This document shows positions 5,346 to 13,093 of a DNA stretch of 26,061 bases, piece after piece (position 1 is the stretch's first letter; every line of letters starts with the position of its first letter). The position numbers and the translations under genes were made by a program. Source of the DNA: a virus. Below the pieces are notes generated by a model that was not told the DNA's origin, ran no database searches, and saw only the letters and a program-made list of their open reading frames with translations. The DNA is taken from IMG/VR virus record IMGVR_UViG_3300001847_000764, positions 1 through 26,061 of that record; one strand, given 5' to 3'.

Positions 5346-5374
5346 ATTGTAACAGATGTCCAGATACTGTGCAA
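5346..5374 (-). promoter_or_regulatory. Possible sigma70 promoter of the nuclease operon
   Basis: Minus strand: TTGCAC, 17 bases, TACAAT. The -10 matches five of six positions and the -35 only three. It sits in the 64-base gap before the nuclease gene, the largest gap in this stretch. Confidence 0.35.
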
Positions 5375-5380
5375 CCAGAA

Positions 5381-5929
5381 TCAGCGTATCGGAACCTGCC
5401 GGGGTATCAGGGTTATGGGATCTATCACAGTTTGGAACCGTGTCTCTCCATCGGGCTCATTTTTGAGCACACGCACAGTTTCAGCATGGGACACACGCTT
5501 TCTCAAACTGCTAGAACTGAAACTGTGATCTCGACTGTTATAGATGATCTGGATATTGCGCATCTCACATTCAGTCCGGCCGGTAAAATTGCTGTCTTGA
5601 TATTCCACACCCAAAATACGTACATCCAGGGGCAGGATCAACAAGAGATCCACCAGGTCCCGTTCGGTCTGATACACCACCACTTCGTCCACATAGCGAC
5701 ATGCAGCCAACTGTATCTGCCGTTCCACGATGCTTTGGATGGGAGCGTTTTTGGTGTCGGGACGATCCAGCGTGGGATCGGTTTGCAAGCCTGCTATGAG
5801 ATAATCGCAGTAGTTGTGAGCTTCGGCCAGCATGGCTATGTGGCCTGCATGCAAAAGGTCAAAGGTGCTGAACGTGATACCGATGCGTTTGCCATCGGCC
5901 TTGAGCTGTTTGATGTGATTGAATATCAT
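5381..5929 (-). CDS. Nucleotidyltransferase (cytidylyl/adenylyltransferase fold)
   Basis: The 182-residue protein belongs to the HxGH nucleotidyltransferase superfamily: TFDLLHAGH at 22-30 contains the HAGH motif, and SSSSLRKR at 138-145 is the second nucleotide-binding motif (ISSTxIR-like). The family activates a phosphorylated alcohol or sugar to a CDP or ADP derivative, for example glycerol-3-phosphate cytidylyltransferase or HldE-type enzymes. Similar genes occur in T4-like cyanophages as I recall. ATG 5929 is chosen because it forms an ATGA overlap with the upstream gene; the frame stays open to 6352 but only by chance. With galE and two glycosyltransferases nearby, it may supply an activated sugar or polyol. 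Confidence 0.75.
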   Translation of the reverse strand: MIFNHIKQLKADGKRIGITFSTFDLLHAGHIAMLAEAHNYCDYLIAGLQTDPTLDRPDTKNAPIQSIVERQIQLAACRYVDEVVVYQTERDLVDLLLILPLDVRILGVEYQDSNFTGRTECEMRNIQIIYNSRDHSFSSSSLRKRVSHAETVRVLKNEPDGETRFQTVIDPITLIPRQVPIR

Positions 5930-6117
5930 GATTTCAAGAGAAAGAATGTGGCCATCTGGGGATCTTGTACTCGGAGGAATGTTCGTCCCTGGATGTTCTG
6001 CACCGACCACTCGGCTGATCCTACCTGGTTGTGCAGGTAGTAGGCTCTGGTACCCAATGTCTCCTCGGCCAGGCGAACTGCCTGAGGGAAGGTGATTGAC
6101 AATTCCACTGTGGTCAT
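5926..6117 (-). CDS. Small hypothetical protein with ATFFxLK tail, 63 aa
   Basis: A small alpha/beta protein: strand, helix around residues 10-22, then two strands, ending in ATFFLLKS. The ending and layout resemble the 69-residue protein at 16109-16318 (DATFFSLKW), so the two may be paralogues. It overlaps the genes on both sides by ATGA (6117-6114 and 5929-5926), which is strong evidence that it is a real, translationally coupled gene. No function known. Confidence 0.7.
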   Translation of the reverse strand: MTTVELSITFPQAVRLAEETLGTRAYYLHNQVGSAEWSVQNIQGRTFLRVQDPQMATFFLLKS

Positions 6118-6500
6118 GACACCTCGCTTCGACCATCGCCGATGTTACGAGTCTGAACATAGATACCGCTATTCTTGATGGCCTGGTCCTGTTCCCAGGT
6201 TTCCATGACCACATGACGACACACATTCTGGAACCACTGATCCACCACATCGGCATCGGTCTTGCCCACGTAACCGGCACGTAAGAGGTTGGCCACAAAC
6301 TTCTCATTCCAGTCCAGCTCAAAGCTGCCCTGATGTAGATTGTTGGGGTCAATGTCCATGCTCACGATGGCCACATAAGGCTCTCCGCGTTCGCTAGCCA
6401 ATTCTTTTTCAGTTTTGGCTGGTGCAGCTCGTGGACGTTCCTGTTGTGGTTTTTCTTGTGGTTTCTTGTTTTGAAATAATTTTTTGAATGATTCGAACAT
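6114..6500 (-). CDS. Conserved phage hypothetical protein, 128 aa
   Basis: The N-terminal 40 residues are lysine-, proline- and glutamine-rich and probably disordered. The rest is a compact domain with EPYVAIVSMDID (41-52), ELDWNEKFVANLLRAGY (61-77) and DADVVDQWFQNVCRHVVMETWEQ. The pattern matches a conserved protein that I recall from T4-like marine phages, function unknown. The start at 6500 has GGGGGA upstream and is two bases beyond the queE stop. It is read through from queE and coupled to the next small gene. Confidence 0.75.
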   Translation of the reverse strand: MFESFKKLFQNKKPQEKPQQERPRAAPAKTEKELASERGEPYVAIVSMDIDPNNLHQGSFELDWNEKFVANLLRAGYVGKTDADVVDQWFQNVCRHVVMETWEQDQAIKNSGIYVQTRNIGDGRSEVS

Positions 6501-6501
6501 A

Positions 6502-7344
6502 TCAAGTCCCCCAAGCGTTCTTAAACAGTGGCACTTGTAGACGATCGCTATATCTCAATCCATGCTGCATGGCCAGTTCGGCCACGCGTCGATTGTTTAA
6601 CGAGTACACTGTTTCCACACCACCCACGGGCATAAGATAAACTGGACCTGTGAACCCTGCGTTGCGATATTCTGTGGTAGCCTTGATTGCCTCGGCTGCG
6701 TCTTCTTCTGTGGCCACGACAAATTTTAGGTAGGTGTAACCATAACATTCATAGGAAGCAACTACATCTGGTTGGATCGCATCGTGCCATGCTTCGCCGG
6801 ACACTGTGAGTTTTGGACTCACACTGAATGTCAAGCGACTGCGATCACCACCAAATTTCACAAACAAATATCTTTTGAAATCATCTGACAATGGTTGAGT
6901 TCCATTGGTTTCAAAAGTTACTTCCTTCAAATTCACCATGAGCGGATGATCTAGTAATTCAGGATAGGCACGTTGCCACCCCAGCAGTGGTTCGCCACCG
7001 GTTATGACCAAGTGCTCATCGCGCCAGGCTCGGTAGGGCAATAACTTAATGATCGACTCTGCGATGGAATCTGTGTCATAGGTGTCTGACAAATGTTTGA
7101 AGGCTGGATGCCAACTGGCATAGCTATCGCAACCGGTTGTGGTAAGCGGTAGCTCATGATAGAATCGGAATTCTGAAGCACGATTGGCTATTTGTTCGGC
7201 TTCAGCGGAACACTGACCCCGAGGCATTCCAAATCCTGCGCAGGTAAAGTTACACCCAAACGTTCTTAGAAAAACGCTGGGCACACCCATGTATCTGCCT
7301 TCACCTTGGATACTATAAAACAGTTCTGCTACTTTGATTTTCAT
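6502..7344 (-). CDS. queE: QueE, 7-carboxy-7-deazaguanine synthase (radical SAM)
   Basis: QueE converts 6-carboxy-5,6,7,8-tetrahydropterin to 7-carboxy-7-deazaguanine (CDG). The 280-residue protein starts with the QueE hallmark FYSIQGEG (9-16), then RTFGCNFTC with C31 and C35. The third cluster cysteine is most likely C72 in GCDSYASWH, equivalent to the CDT-x-YxW of other QueE proteins, which means a 36-residue insert in the cluster loop. GGEPLLG (116-122) and FETNGTQ follow. The insert pattern resembles QueE of marine T4-like phages. Its own strong promoter lies immediately upstream, so queE can be expressed separately from folE and queD. QueC, which makes preQ0 from CDG, is not in the window. 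Confidence 0.92.
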   Translation of the reverse strand: MKIKVAELFYSIQGEGRYMGVPSVFLRTFGCNFTCAGFGMPRGQCSAEAEQIANRASEFRFYHELPLTTTGCDSYASWHPAFKHLSDTYDTDSIAESIIKLLPYRAWRDEHLVITGGEPLLGWQRAYPELLDHPLMVNLKEVTFETNGTQPLSDDFKRYLFVKFGGDRSRLTFSVSPKLTVSGEAWHDAIQPDVVASYECYGYTYLKFVVATEEDAAEAIKATTEYRNAGFTGPVYLMPVGGVETVYSLNNRRVAELAMQHGLRYSDRLQVPLFKNAWGT

Positions 7345-7353
7345 TGAATACTC

Positions 7354-7364
7354 CTAGTCACTAG
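7354..7364. repeat. 11-base palindrome at the queE start site
   Basis: CTAGT-C-ACTAG lies between the -10 box and the ribosome binding site of queE, at the predicted transcription start. It could be an operator, or chance in an AT-rich leader. Confidence 0.2.
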
Positions 7365-7391
7365 TATATGTAGATTATTTGGGTCAGTCAA
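7363..7391 (-). promoter_or_regulatory. Sigma70 promoter of queE
   Basis: Minus strand: TTGACT (7391-7386), exactly 17 bases, TATACT (7368-7363). Both boxes match five of six consensus positions. The start would be near 7356, with AGGAG at 7354-7350 before ATG 7344. It fills the 78-base gap after the phosphoribosyltransferase gene. Confidence 0.7.
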
Positions 7392-7422
7392 GTGGTTACC
7401 ATTGGAGATTTCTACCTTAAAT

Positions 7423-7977
7423 TTATTGTAGCCAGAATTGTTCCCAGGGGAAAACAATCCATTGCGGATCATCGAGTTTGTTGACTGAGTGCGCGAAATA
7501 ATCCACGGTCTTGAAAGAACTGGTTTTGTTGTCAACCAGTACTGCGAATTTTACATTGCGATTCCACACAGTGTTCCAAACACTGATCTCGTTGGGTAGA
7601 CAGTTGGATTGCCAATCCTGTTTGAGCCACTCTAGAGTAGCACCACTATCATTGATATCATCCACTATTAGGATGCGTTTGCGATGGCTTGGATCCCAAC
7701 GGCTGCCAATAGTGGCCTGTTCATCCTGTGATACATAACCAAACGCTTCTTCGGCCATCCAGAGATTGCTTTCGCTATCGTCTACAGAATCACGCAGACT
7801 GATCTTGAGCGCATACATGGGGATGCCTAGATACTGACTAATCAGCACAGCCGGCGTCAATCCTCCACGAGTTAGCCCCACTACATAATCCGGACGCCAA
7901 CTATCATTTTGCATCTGACGCAGGATTTCTTGTGTATAACGTTCAATGTCACGCCAACTCAGATTGGTTTCTTTCAT
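7423..7977 (-). CDS. Phosphoribosyltransferase (type I, purine-type)
   Basis: The 184-residue protein has the PRPP-binding loop RILIVDDINDSGAT (101-114) and the upstream GLTRGGLTPAVLIS (34-47), both typical of type I phosphoribosyltransferases such as xanthine/hypoxanthine-guanine enzymes. It would join a base to PRPP to make a nucleotide. Similar genes occur in T4-like cyanophages, where the substrate is unknown. Here it is coupled by an ATGA overlap to the radical SAM gene and precedes queE, so salvage of guanine or handling of a 7-deazapurine is a reasonable but unproven idea. The 64-codon frame at its 3' end is treated as spurious. Confidence 0.8.
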   Translation of the reverse strand: MKETNLSWRDIERYTQEILRQMQNDSWRPDYVVGLTRGGLTPAVLISQYLGIPMYALKISLRDSVDDSESNLWMAEEAFGYVSQDEQATIGSRWDPSHRKRILIVDDINDSGATLEWLKQDWQSNCLPNEISVWNTVWNRNVKFAVLVDNKTSSFKTVDYFAHSVNKLDDPQWIVFPWEQFWLQ

Positions 7978-9896
7978 GCTAGTCTCTCCACGGTTGCTTT
8001 GCCAAAATTTCTACGTCTTGCGAAATAAAACAGTTCTAGAAAACGTGCGAAGCTCATGCTCTTGTCTTCGGGAAAATCCAACAAGTAATTTACTGGCGCT
8101 GAGGTCAGTTCCTGGTCAGTAGTGATATATTCCCAGATGTTGTGGTCCAGTTGGATACTGGTGGGATAGGTGTTGATTTCGCTGTAGGCAATGAGATATC
8201 GCCGTTGCAGTGCCATTACATCGGCTAGTAATCCGGGTTTGAGCCGGTATCTTTGCAGGAATTTCTCCAGCAGCTGGAACATGCGATCATACTGCTGCTC
8301 CACATGCATGTTCAGCGTGGTGCGATGTATGAGATTCCAACCGTGTATCTCGATACCACCAATCGCGGGATGCCGGATCTGTCCCTGGGTCATCCAGTTG
8401 GTGTAGTACTGTCTTATCTCCTGCTGTTCCTTGACCAGCCAGGGATCTGACTGTAAAAACTGCCACAGCTGGTCATAAAATTCACTGTAATCTACCCCTA
8501 GATAGCGATTGACAAATCTACTGGCCACGGTGCTGATACCATTGATGTGCCAGGTATTGATATACCAACTGAACACTTCGGCATCCAGCATCTGTTCAAA
8601 GGGCAGATCTCGTGTGCTGATCACGATGTCAATACCCTCGGTCACATGCTCGTTGCTGTAGCTGCCCGAAAAGTAGTCTGTGACCGTTTGAGCAGCAATA
8701 TCATATTCGGCCTTTTGCGTGAGATTCATTTCGGCATTTTCCAGCAGCTGAGCCTGGAATACTGTGAGTCCGGTATGGTTGCCCATGCGGAACAGGCGCC
8801 AGAAGTTGTCACGCCAGCTGGAGAGACTCTCACCTGGCAGGCCCAGGATCAGTTCGGTATAGGTGGGGATATTTTTCTGTTCGCACAGCTCAAACACTTC
8901 TTCCAGGCGACTCATTTCCATGTTGCGTCTGCGTATGTTTTCCAACACACCCACATCCAGACTCTGCACACTCAGCGTGAGTCCCTGATTAAAGCCCGGG
9001 GCCGCCAGCAGTTTTTTCACGATGTCTACTACCTCGCGCTTTTGATTCTTGGCCCAGGCCACCGAAAAGGTCTTGGGATAACCGTAATCACGCTGGATCT
9101 CTATGATCTTGTCGGCTATGATGTTGTCGCGTTCGGGAAACATACCAAAGTTGGCATCGGTGATACTAATAAATCCGCAGCGATTCTGCGCCATCCAGTC
9201 CAGTTCAGCCAGCACACGATCCAATTCAAAGTGTTTGACCTTGTTGTATGTCAAGCTACCCCAATCGCAAAAGGTACATTGGAATGGACAACCACGATTG
9301 GTTTCCAGCGTGGCGTTCCACTCAACATCGGGATTGTCACGCATGATTTGATCAAATATGCCAGTGAGATAGGGACTGGGCACTTCTTGCAGGGATTCCA
9401 CACGCTGGCTTCGGCCGGTGTTAATGGCCCGACCATGATCATTGATCAAGAGTCCGGGTATGCTATGCCAATCGCGTGTTTCAAACTGTTGTAGCACTCG
9501 ACGAAATGTGATCTCGCCTTCGTAGCACACAATGAGATCCATGTAGGGTTCGCGCTGAAAAATATCAGGATCGGTTATAGCGGGTTCGGGCCCACCAAAT
9601 ATGATTACACAATCGGGCGCGAGTTCGCGCAGGCGTCGGGCCACGGCATAATTGTATTGGTGGTTCCACACATAGGTGCTGAACGCCACTACGTGATTGT
9701 GCCGGAGACCCTGAGCCACGGTTTCTACATCATCCCGCCGCCACACCATGTTGGTGCATTCAAAATTGTCCCGTACCCAAGGATCGGTACAGGCATAACT
9801 CCAGATCACACCAGCTGAATAGGGTAGATAAAAGGCGTTGAACTCGCGTGGACCTTGCTGGAAGTTGGGCTGTACCCAGGCTATTTGATAAGTCAT
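7974..9896 (-). CDS. B12-binding-type radical SAM enzyme, 640 aa
   Basis: Residues 1-140 resemble the cobalamin-binding Rossmann-like domain of class B radical SAM enzymes (VIIFGGPEP around 97-105, then CYEGEITFRRVL at 124-135). The radical SAM core begins NRGCPFQCTFCDWGS, with the Cx3Cx2C cluster cysteines C203, C207 and C210. The C-terminal 250 residues are a long, mostly helical extension. Family members do methylations, methylthiolations and ring rearrangements on many substrates. It overlaps the glycosyltransferase and phosphoribosyltransferase genes by ATGA on either side. Its place between queD and queE makes it a candidate for modifying a deazaguanine or a sugar, but the substrate cannot be read from sequence. 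Confidence 0.85.
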   Translation of the reverse strand: MTYQIAWVQPNFQQGPREFNAFYLPYSAGVIWSYACTDPWVRDNFECTNMVWRRDDVETVAQGLRHNHVVAFSTYVWNHQYNYAVARRLRELAPDCVIIFGGPEPAITDPDIFQREPYMDLIVCYEGEITFRRVLQQFETRDWHSIPGLLINDHGRAINTGRSQRVESLQEVPSPYLTGIFDQIMRDNPDVEWNATLETNRGCPFQCTFCDWGSLTYNKVKHFELDRVLAELDWMAQNRCGFISITDANFGMFPERDNIIADKIIEIQRDYGYPKTFSVAWAKNQKREVVDIVKKLLAAPGFNQGLTLSVQSLDVGVLENIRRRNMEMSRLEEVFELCEQKNIPTYTELILGLPGESLSSWRDNFWRLFRMGNHTGLTVFQAQLLENAEMNLTQKAEYDIAAQTVTDYFSGSYSNEHVTEGIDIVISTRDLPFEQMLDAEVFSWYINTWHINGISTVASRFVNRYLGVDYSEFYDQLWQFLQSDPWLVKEQQEIRQYYTNWMTQGQIRHPAIGGIEIHGWNLIHRTTLNMHVEQQYDRMFQLLEKFLQRYRLKPGLLADVMALQRRYLIAYSEINTYPTSIQLDHNIWEYITTDQELTSAPVNYLLDFPEDKSMSFARFLELFYFARRRNFGKATVERLA

Positions 9897-10750
9897 ACTG
9901 GTTTGGAATTGGTGGTGCTGGCAAAATGCTTCTGCATTTGTTGACCACTTGAAAACTGCATCATCTGTCGATTTGTATCATTTTGTTTGAGACGCTCCCA
10001 GGGATCTTGCCGACCCTGCCAGATATTGTCCCAAAAGGTCATGTCATGTCCCTGTCCACGCAGATATTCTGCGATACGAGCTGCATCCCGGTGTCGTAGC
10101 TCGGTCTGCTCTCGACTATGAAAGTCTCGGGGATCGTTGAGTTGACCCTCCAACATCTTTCGGTTACGATAGGTTTCGTCTAGGTTGTTACCAGTAAGAT
10201 CATAGCGATCATGCTCGACCCAGACCTGAATGCGTTCCAGGATATCCAAGAGATAGGCCTGCTGACTCAGCCACCCATCCTGTGTGGGATGTGGACTCAT
10301 GTAACCAAACATGTCAAACCACTTGCGTGGTAATATGGGGAAAATACTATAGGGATGATCCCGATGAGTACGAAAAGCCAATAGCCGAAATTGATTTTGA
10401 TGTCGTAATATTTCAGTATCCCACCCCTGAGTCTGCATTACAGCATCATCGTTCCAGATCACAAACCAGCTGCCACGCGCATGTTGAGCCATTTTGTTGT
10501 TGTAGAGATGCAGGTTGGTATAGCCCATGGGATCAAATTTTAGAGCTCGATAGTGATGCCCTTCCTGATCCAACCAGGGTTTTAGATGTTCTTGCCAATG
10601 CGCAAGACCCACTTGGTCATCACGATCAAATGCAAACAACATCTCAATTTGTGAGGCTTGATCAGCCAGTTCAAACACGCTGCGTACACTGCGAGTGAGC
10701 GCATCGGTACGACCGCGTGTGGCCAGCAGTAGACTAATGGCCGGGTTCAT
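9893..10750 (-). CDS. Glycosyltransferase, GT-A/GT2-like
   Basis: The 285-residue protein begins AISLLLATRGRTDALTRSV, the typical nucleotide-sugar-binding start of GT2-like enzymes. It has FDRDD (40-44) and IWNDDA (98-103), the latter in the position of the metal-binding DxD. The second half (from about residue 170) is helical and glutamine/arginine-rich. The sugar donor and acceptor are unknown: host or virion surface glycans, or modified phage DNA. The stop of queD abuts the start, and the stop overlaps the radical SAM start by four bases, so these three are translated as a unit. Confidence 0.75.
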   Translation of the reverse strand: MNPAISLLLATRGRTDALTRSVRSVFELADQASQIEMLFAFDRDDQVGLAHWQEHLKPWLDQEGHHYRALKFDPMGYTNLHLYNNKMAQHARGSWFVIWNDDAVMQTQGWDTEILRHQNQFRLLAFRTHRDHPYSIFPILPRKWFDMFGYMSPHPTQDGWLSQQAYLLDILERIQVWVEHDRYDLTGNNLDETYRNRKMLEGQLNDPRDFHSREQTELRHRDAARIAEYLRGQGHDMTFWDNIWQGRQDPWERLKQNDTNRQMMQFSSGQQMQKHFASTTNSKPV

Positions 10751-11226
10751 TAATCAAATTCTCCGTGAACTCTGTGCCCGACTCGCATAGCCATATTTGA
10801 ATCAGTTTCGCGAACTTCGACCTTGCAGCACCAAATACGCTTTGCTTCTTCCTGCCCATACATAGGAAGGAAAATCGTGTTTATGTATTCGTAGAGGAAA
10901 TCGGCTAATCCTTCACATCCGGTCTTTTCAACTTCTGTGATTTTAGCCAGACCCAGTTTACCTAGGCGAATCAGTTCTTCACGTTGTGGATCATCTTCGG
11001 CCACCAACAGCGTGTGGTCAAACCAATCTTCCAGTTTTTCCTTGAGTGGTTTTAGCCCACCGAAATCCATGCACCAGTTACGTGCATCTAAAGTATCACA
11101 TTCAAATTCAAAGTGAAAACTCAGTGCATAACCGTGTATAAGATTACAATGACTGTCGGCACGCCATTGGCGATAGGCCACGGGACCGATCTGTCTGTAT
11201 GTTTTGGTTGAGATGTATTTTGCCAT
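10750..11226 (-). CDS. queD: QueD, 6-carboxy-tetrahydropterin synthase
   Basis: QueD converts dihydroneopterin triphosphate, the FolE product, to 6-carboxy-5,6,7,8-tetrahydropterin. The 158-residue protein has the catalytic Cys and zinc histidines in SHCNLIHGY (25-33; the usual HGH reads HGY), MDFGGLKPLKEKL (53-65), FDHTLLVAEDDP (69-80; D70/H71 of the catalytic triad) and the pterin-anchoring Glu near the end (VEVRETDSN). It resembles QueD of marine T4-like phages. ATG 11226 is chosen for AAGGA upstream and a 1-base gap from the cupin gene; the ORF stays open to 11268. Confidence 0.9.
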   Translation of the reverse strand: MAKYISTKTYRQIGPVAYRQWRADSHCNLIHGYALSFHFEFECDTLDARNWCMDFGGLKPLKEKLEDWFDHTLLVAEDDPQREELIRLGKLGLAKITEVEKTGCEGLADFLYEYINTIFLPMYGQEEAKRIWCCKVEVRETDSNMAMRVGHRVHGEFD

Positions 11227-11227
11227 G

Positions 11228-11581
11228 TTAGTGGTTCCTTTTGCCTTGAAAAACACAGTTGAAAACAAGATCGTGTGCTCCGGTATTGATCACACGATGG
11301 AAGGCGCCATCAGGTATGAGCACGATGTCGCCAAACTGTACCTGGAGCGGGGGAGTATCTTCATCGCCCACGATCATCTCCCCAGACCCTTGAACAAAGA
11401 AGTATACTTCCTCTTGACCAGGATGTCTATGACCTCGCGTTTGCTGGTGGTGGTGTAGGTGCGTTGAGCTCAATACGAGATTGTTCAAAGTTCGGTTATC
11501 TCGTAGCACATAGGTGGCGTCATCTCGTATGACATCGCCGCCAATATCATTTTCTTGGTATTTCAGTTGCGTCATAGGCAT
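11228..11581 (-). CDS. Cupin-domain protein, 117 aa
   Basis: A single cupin barrel. Motif 1 is GHRHPGQEEVYFFVQGSG, with metal ligands H51, H53 and E57; motif 2 ends with FGDIVLIPDGAFH, with H95. The fold occurs in sugar isomerases and epimerases, dioxygenases and regulators, so the reaction is open. It resembles small mannose-6-phosphate isomerase-type cupins, which would fit the sugar genes nearby. The start at 11581 abuts the MazG stop; an internal ATG at 11575 is an alternative. It lies between mazG and queD in the folE operon. Confidence 0.8.
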   Translation of the reverse strand: MPMTQLKYQENDIGGDVIRDDATYVLRDNRTLNNLVLSSTHLHHHQQTRGHRHPGQEEVYFFVQGSGEMIVGDEDTPPLQVQFGDIVLIPDGAFHRVINTGAHDLVFNCVFQGKRNH

Positions 11582-11869
11582 TTACTTATCTGCGTAGATA
11601 TTGCTCCAGATTTTGAGTTTCTCAATCTTGGCCTGTTTGTGTTCCTGCAAACGATTCACATTCAAGATACCCTCGTCAATCAAGAGATCAATCATGGCCA
11701 AGAGATCACCCACTTCTTCTGACAGCTTTTCGGTATTGGTGATACCGCGTCCACTGCTCACGTGCTCGTGCCCTAGACCAAATCTAAATATCTTGGAGAT
11801 CACCTGGATCACTTCAGCACATTCTTCCTGGGTGATGGTCAGTATTTCGTTTTGTCTTTCAGTTCTCAT
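11582..11869 (-). CDS. mazG: MazG-like NTP pyrophosphohydrolase, 95 aa
   Basis: A compact all-alpha MazG-type domain with the Mg2+-binding pairs QEECAEVIQ (14-22) and KLSEEVGDLLAMID (48-61). It would hydrolyse non-canonical or excess NTPs to NMP and PPi. Phage MazG proteins have also been linked to lowering ppGpp. AGGAG lies 11 bases upstream of ATG 11869. A 75-base gap before it holds a TATAAT box. This family member is only distantly related to the longer MazG-like protein at 3485-3856. Confidence 0.82.
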   Translation of the reverse strand: MRTERQNEILTITQEECAEVIQVISKIFRFGLGHEHVSSGRGITNTEKLSEEVGDLLAMIDLLIDEGILNVNRLQEHKQAKIEKLKIWSNIYADK

Positions 11870-11898
11870 TGCTGTGCAAACTCCTGTTCAAGCGTGAT

Positions 11899-11930
11899 AT
11901 TATACACAAAATGTTCTTGGTCTACTAGAC
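11899..11930 (-). promoter_or_regulatory. TATAAT box with a palindrome at the -35 position
   Basis: Minus-strand TATAAT (11904-11899) has no sigma70 -35 box. In its place sits an 11-base palindrome, GTCTA-C-TAGAC (11920-11930). This arrangement suggests an activator-dependent (middle-type) promoter for mazG and the genes below it. Confidence 0.3.
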
Positions 11931-11944
11931 TTGGACATCCGGGA

Positions 11945-12352
11945 TCAAGGATATGTTTTTCCGGTATCGAGGTTAGTGAGTTCGATAGGACCATAAATCC
12001 AATATTCATTTTCATCTAGAACCCAGCCCAGGAGTTCAACTCCTTCTTCGGAATTTTCCTCCCAAGCATCGTTCCATTTTTCTCGTTCTTCCTCTGGCAT
12101 ATCGTCGGGATAGGTTATTTCGGTCCAACAACCATCCACCATTTCCTCCATTTGCCAGTCATAACCATCACCGGACCATACTTCAAACCCTGATTCATTG
12201 ACAAGATCAATATCAGGTTTGGTGTCGCTTTCGCAGGTCCAAGTGCCCCAACGAAAACAATCCTCACGTACGACGGTTTGGCCATCGCGGGTCCAAAACT
12301 GACGTTCAACTGCATTTTTCTTGTCGTAATTGGCAATTTTCCAAGTGGTCAT
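11945..12352 (-). CDS. Acidic hypothetical protein, 135 aa
   Basis: A strongly acidic, tryptophan-rich protein: MTTWKIANYDKKN at the start, repeated W/D/E segments in the middle, a run of acidic residues DMPEEEREKWNDAWEENSEE around 83-102, and a beta-rich end. The composition could mimic DNA or bind a basic partner; this is inference. No domain recognised. GAGGT lies upstream of ATG 12352, three bases after the folE stop, so it is in the folE operon. Confidence 0.75.
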   Translation of the reverse strand: MTTWKIANYDKKNAVERQFWTRDGQTVVREDCFRWGTWTCESDTKPDIDLVNESGFEVWSGDGYDWQMEEMVDGCWTEITYPDDMPEEEREKWNDAWEENSEEGVELLGWVLDENEYWIYGPIELTNLDTGKTYP

Positions 12353-12355
12353 GAT

Positions 12356-13093
12356 TTACCTCGGCGCGAACTCTTGTTGCAGTTTGATATTGTCCATGAA
12401 CTCCTTCTTGACCCCAGTGTCGCTACGGAACACTCCGTTAAGCACTGTGGTCTGGGTAAGACTACTGTGAGCCATGATGCCCCTGTTTTCGCAGCAGCCG
12501 TGTGTGGCTTGGATGTAAACACCCACATCCTCACTGTCGGTCACCCGCATGATTTCACGTGCTATATCATTGCACAGTTCTTCCTGTAGCGTACCACGTC
12601 GGGCGCACCATTGCGCGATGCGAGTGTACTTGCTGAGTCCGATCAGCTTGTTGGCAGCGATAATACCGATATAGGCCACGCCCGATACCGGCTGGTGATG
12701 GTGACTGCACATGCTGCGGATTTCGCTACGCACCACCAGCATGCCTTCATAGCGCGAATCACTGTCATTGGGGAAGGCAGTGCAGTCGGGCGCAGGATCA
12801 TATCGCCCACTCATGATCTCGTTGAAATACATCTTGGCCAAGCGCCGTGCTGTGCCGCGACTGTTGGGGTCGGTCTCGCGATCAATCACTAGGCTATCCA
12901 AGACCTGTTCAAACGCCCAAGTAGCTTCTTCGATCAAGCGATCTTTATCGCCGGGTTGGAGACAGGTGCTGATGTTGTCGCCTGCCCAGTAGCGTTGTTT
13001 TTGATCCAGCAAACGATTGCGTATCACAGTACTGATTGAGGGCGAGTTGTGATTGCTATCCTCTATTTGAGTTGTGGGTTGTTTATCATTCAT
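12356..13093 (-). CDS. folE: GTP cyclohydrolase I (FolE)
   Basis: FolE opens GTP to dihydroneopterin triphosphate, the first step to 7-deazaguanines (and folate). Zinc ligands are visible in MCSHHHQPV (C129, H132 counting from ATG 13093) and ATHGCCENRG (near C200). PNSRGTARRLAKMYF and the QTTVLNGVF segment also fit the family. I place the start at 13093 (245 aa), with AGGA ten bases upstream. The longer frame to 13183 would begin inside the promoter's start region and has a low-quality N-terminus. It is the first gene after a strong promoter and so heads the operon that holds queD and, further on, queE. Confidence 0.9.
   Translation of the reverse strand: MNDKQPTTQIEDSNHNSPSISTVIRNRLLDQKQRYWAGDNISTCLQPGDKDRLIEEATWAFEQVLDSLVIDRETDPNSRGTARRLAKMYFNEIMSGRYDPAPDCTAFPNDSDSRYEGMLVVRSEIRSMCSHHHQPVSGVAYIGIIAANKLIGLSKYTRIAQWCARRGTLQEELCNDIAREIMRVTDSEDVGVYIQATHGCCENRGIMAHSSLTQTTVLNGVFRSDTGVKKEFMDNIKLQQEFAPR

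Noticed and set aside
5369-6040. 223-codon plus-strand frame
   Set aside because: It is antisense to the nucleotidyltransferase and the small 63-residue gene, which have clear motifs and start-stop overlaps.
5930-6352. N-terminal extension of the nucleotidyltransferase frame
   Set aside because: It overlaps two coupled genes in full; the ATG at 5929 is in an ATGA junction and directly precedes the domain.
7341-7535. 64-codon frame between the phosphoribosyltransferase and queE
   Set aside because: It runs through the end of the phosphoribosyltransferase gene and across the queE promoter, and its composition is poor; a 43-codon internal start cannot be fully excluded because its stop overlaps the queE ATG.
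8547-9494. 315-codon open frame on the plus strand
   Set aside because: It lies wholly inside the radical SAM gene on the opposite strand and its product has no recognisable domain; it is a shadow of strong codon bias.
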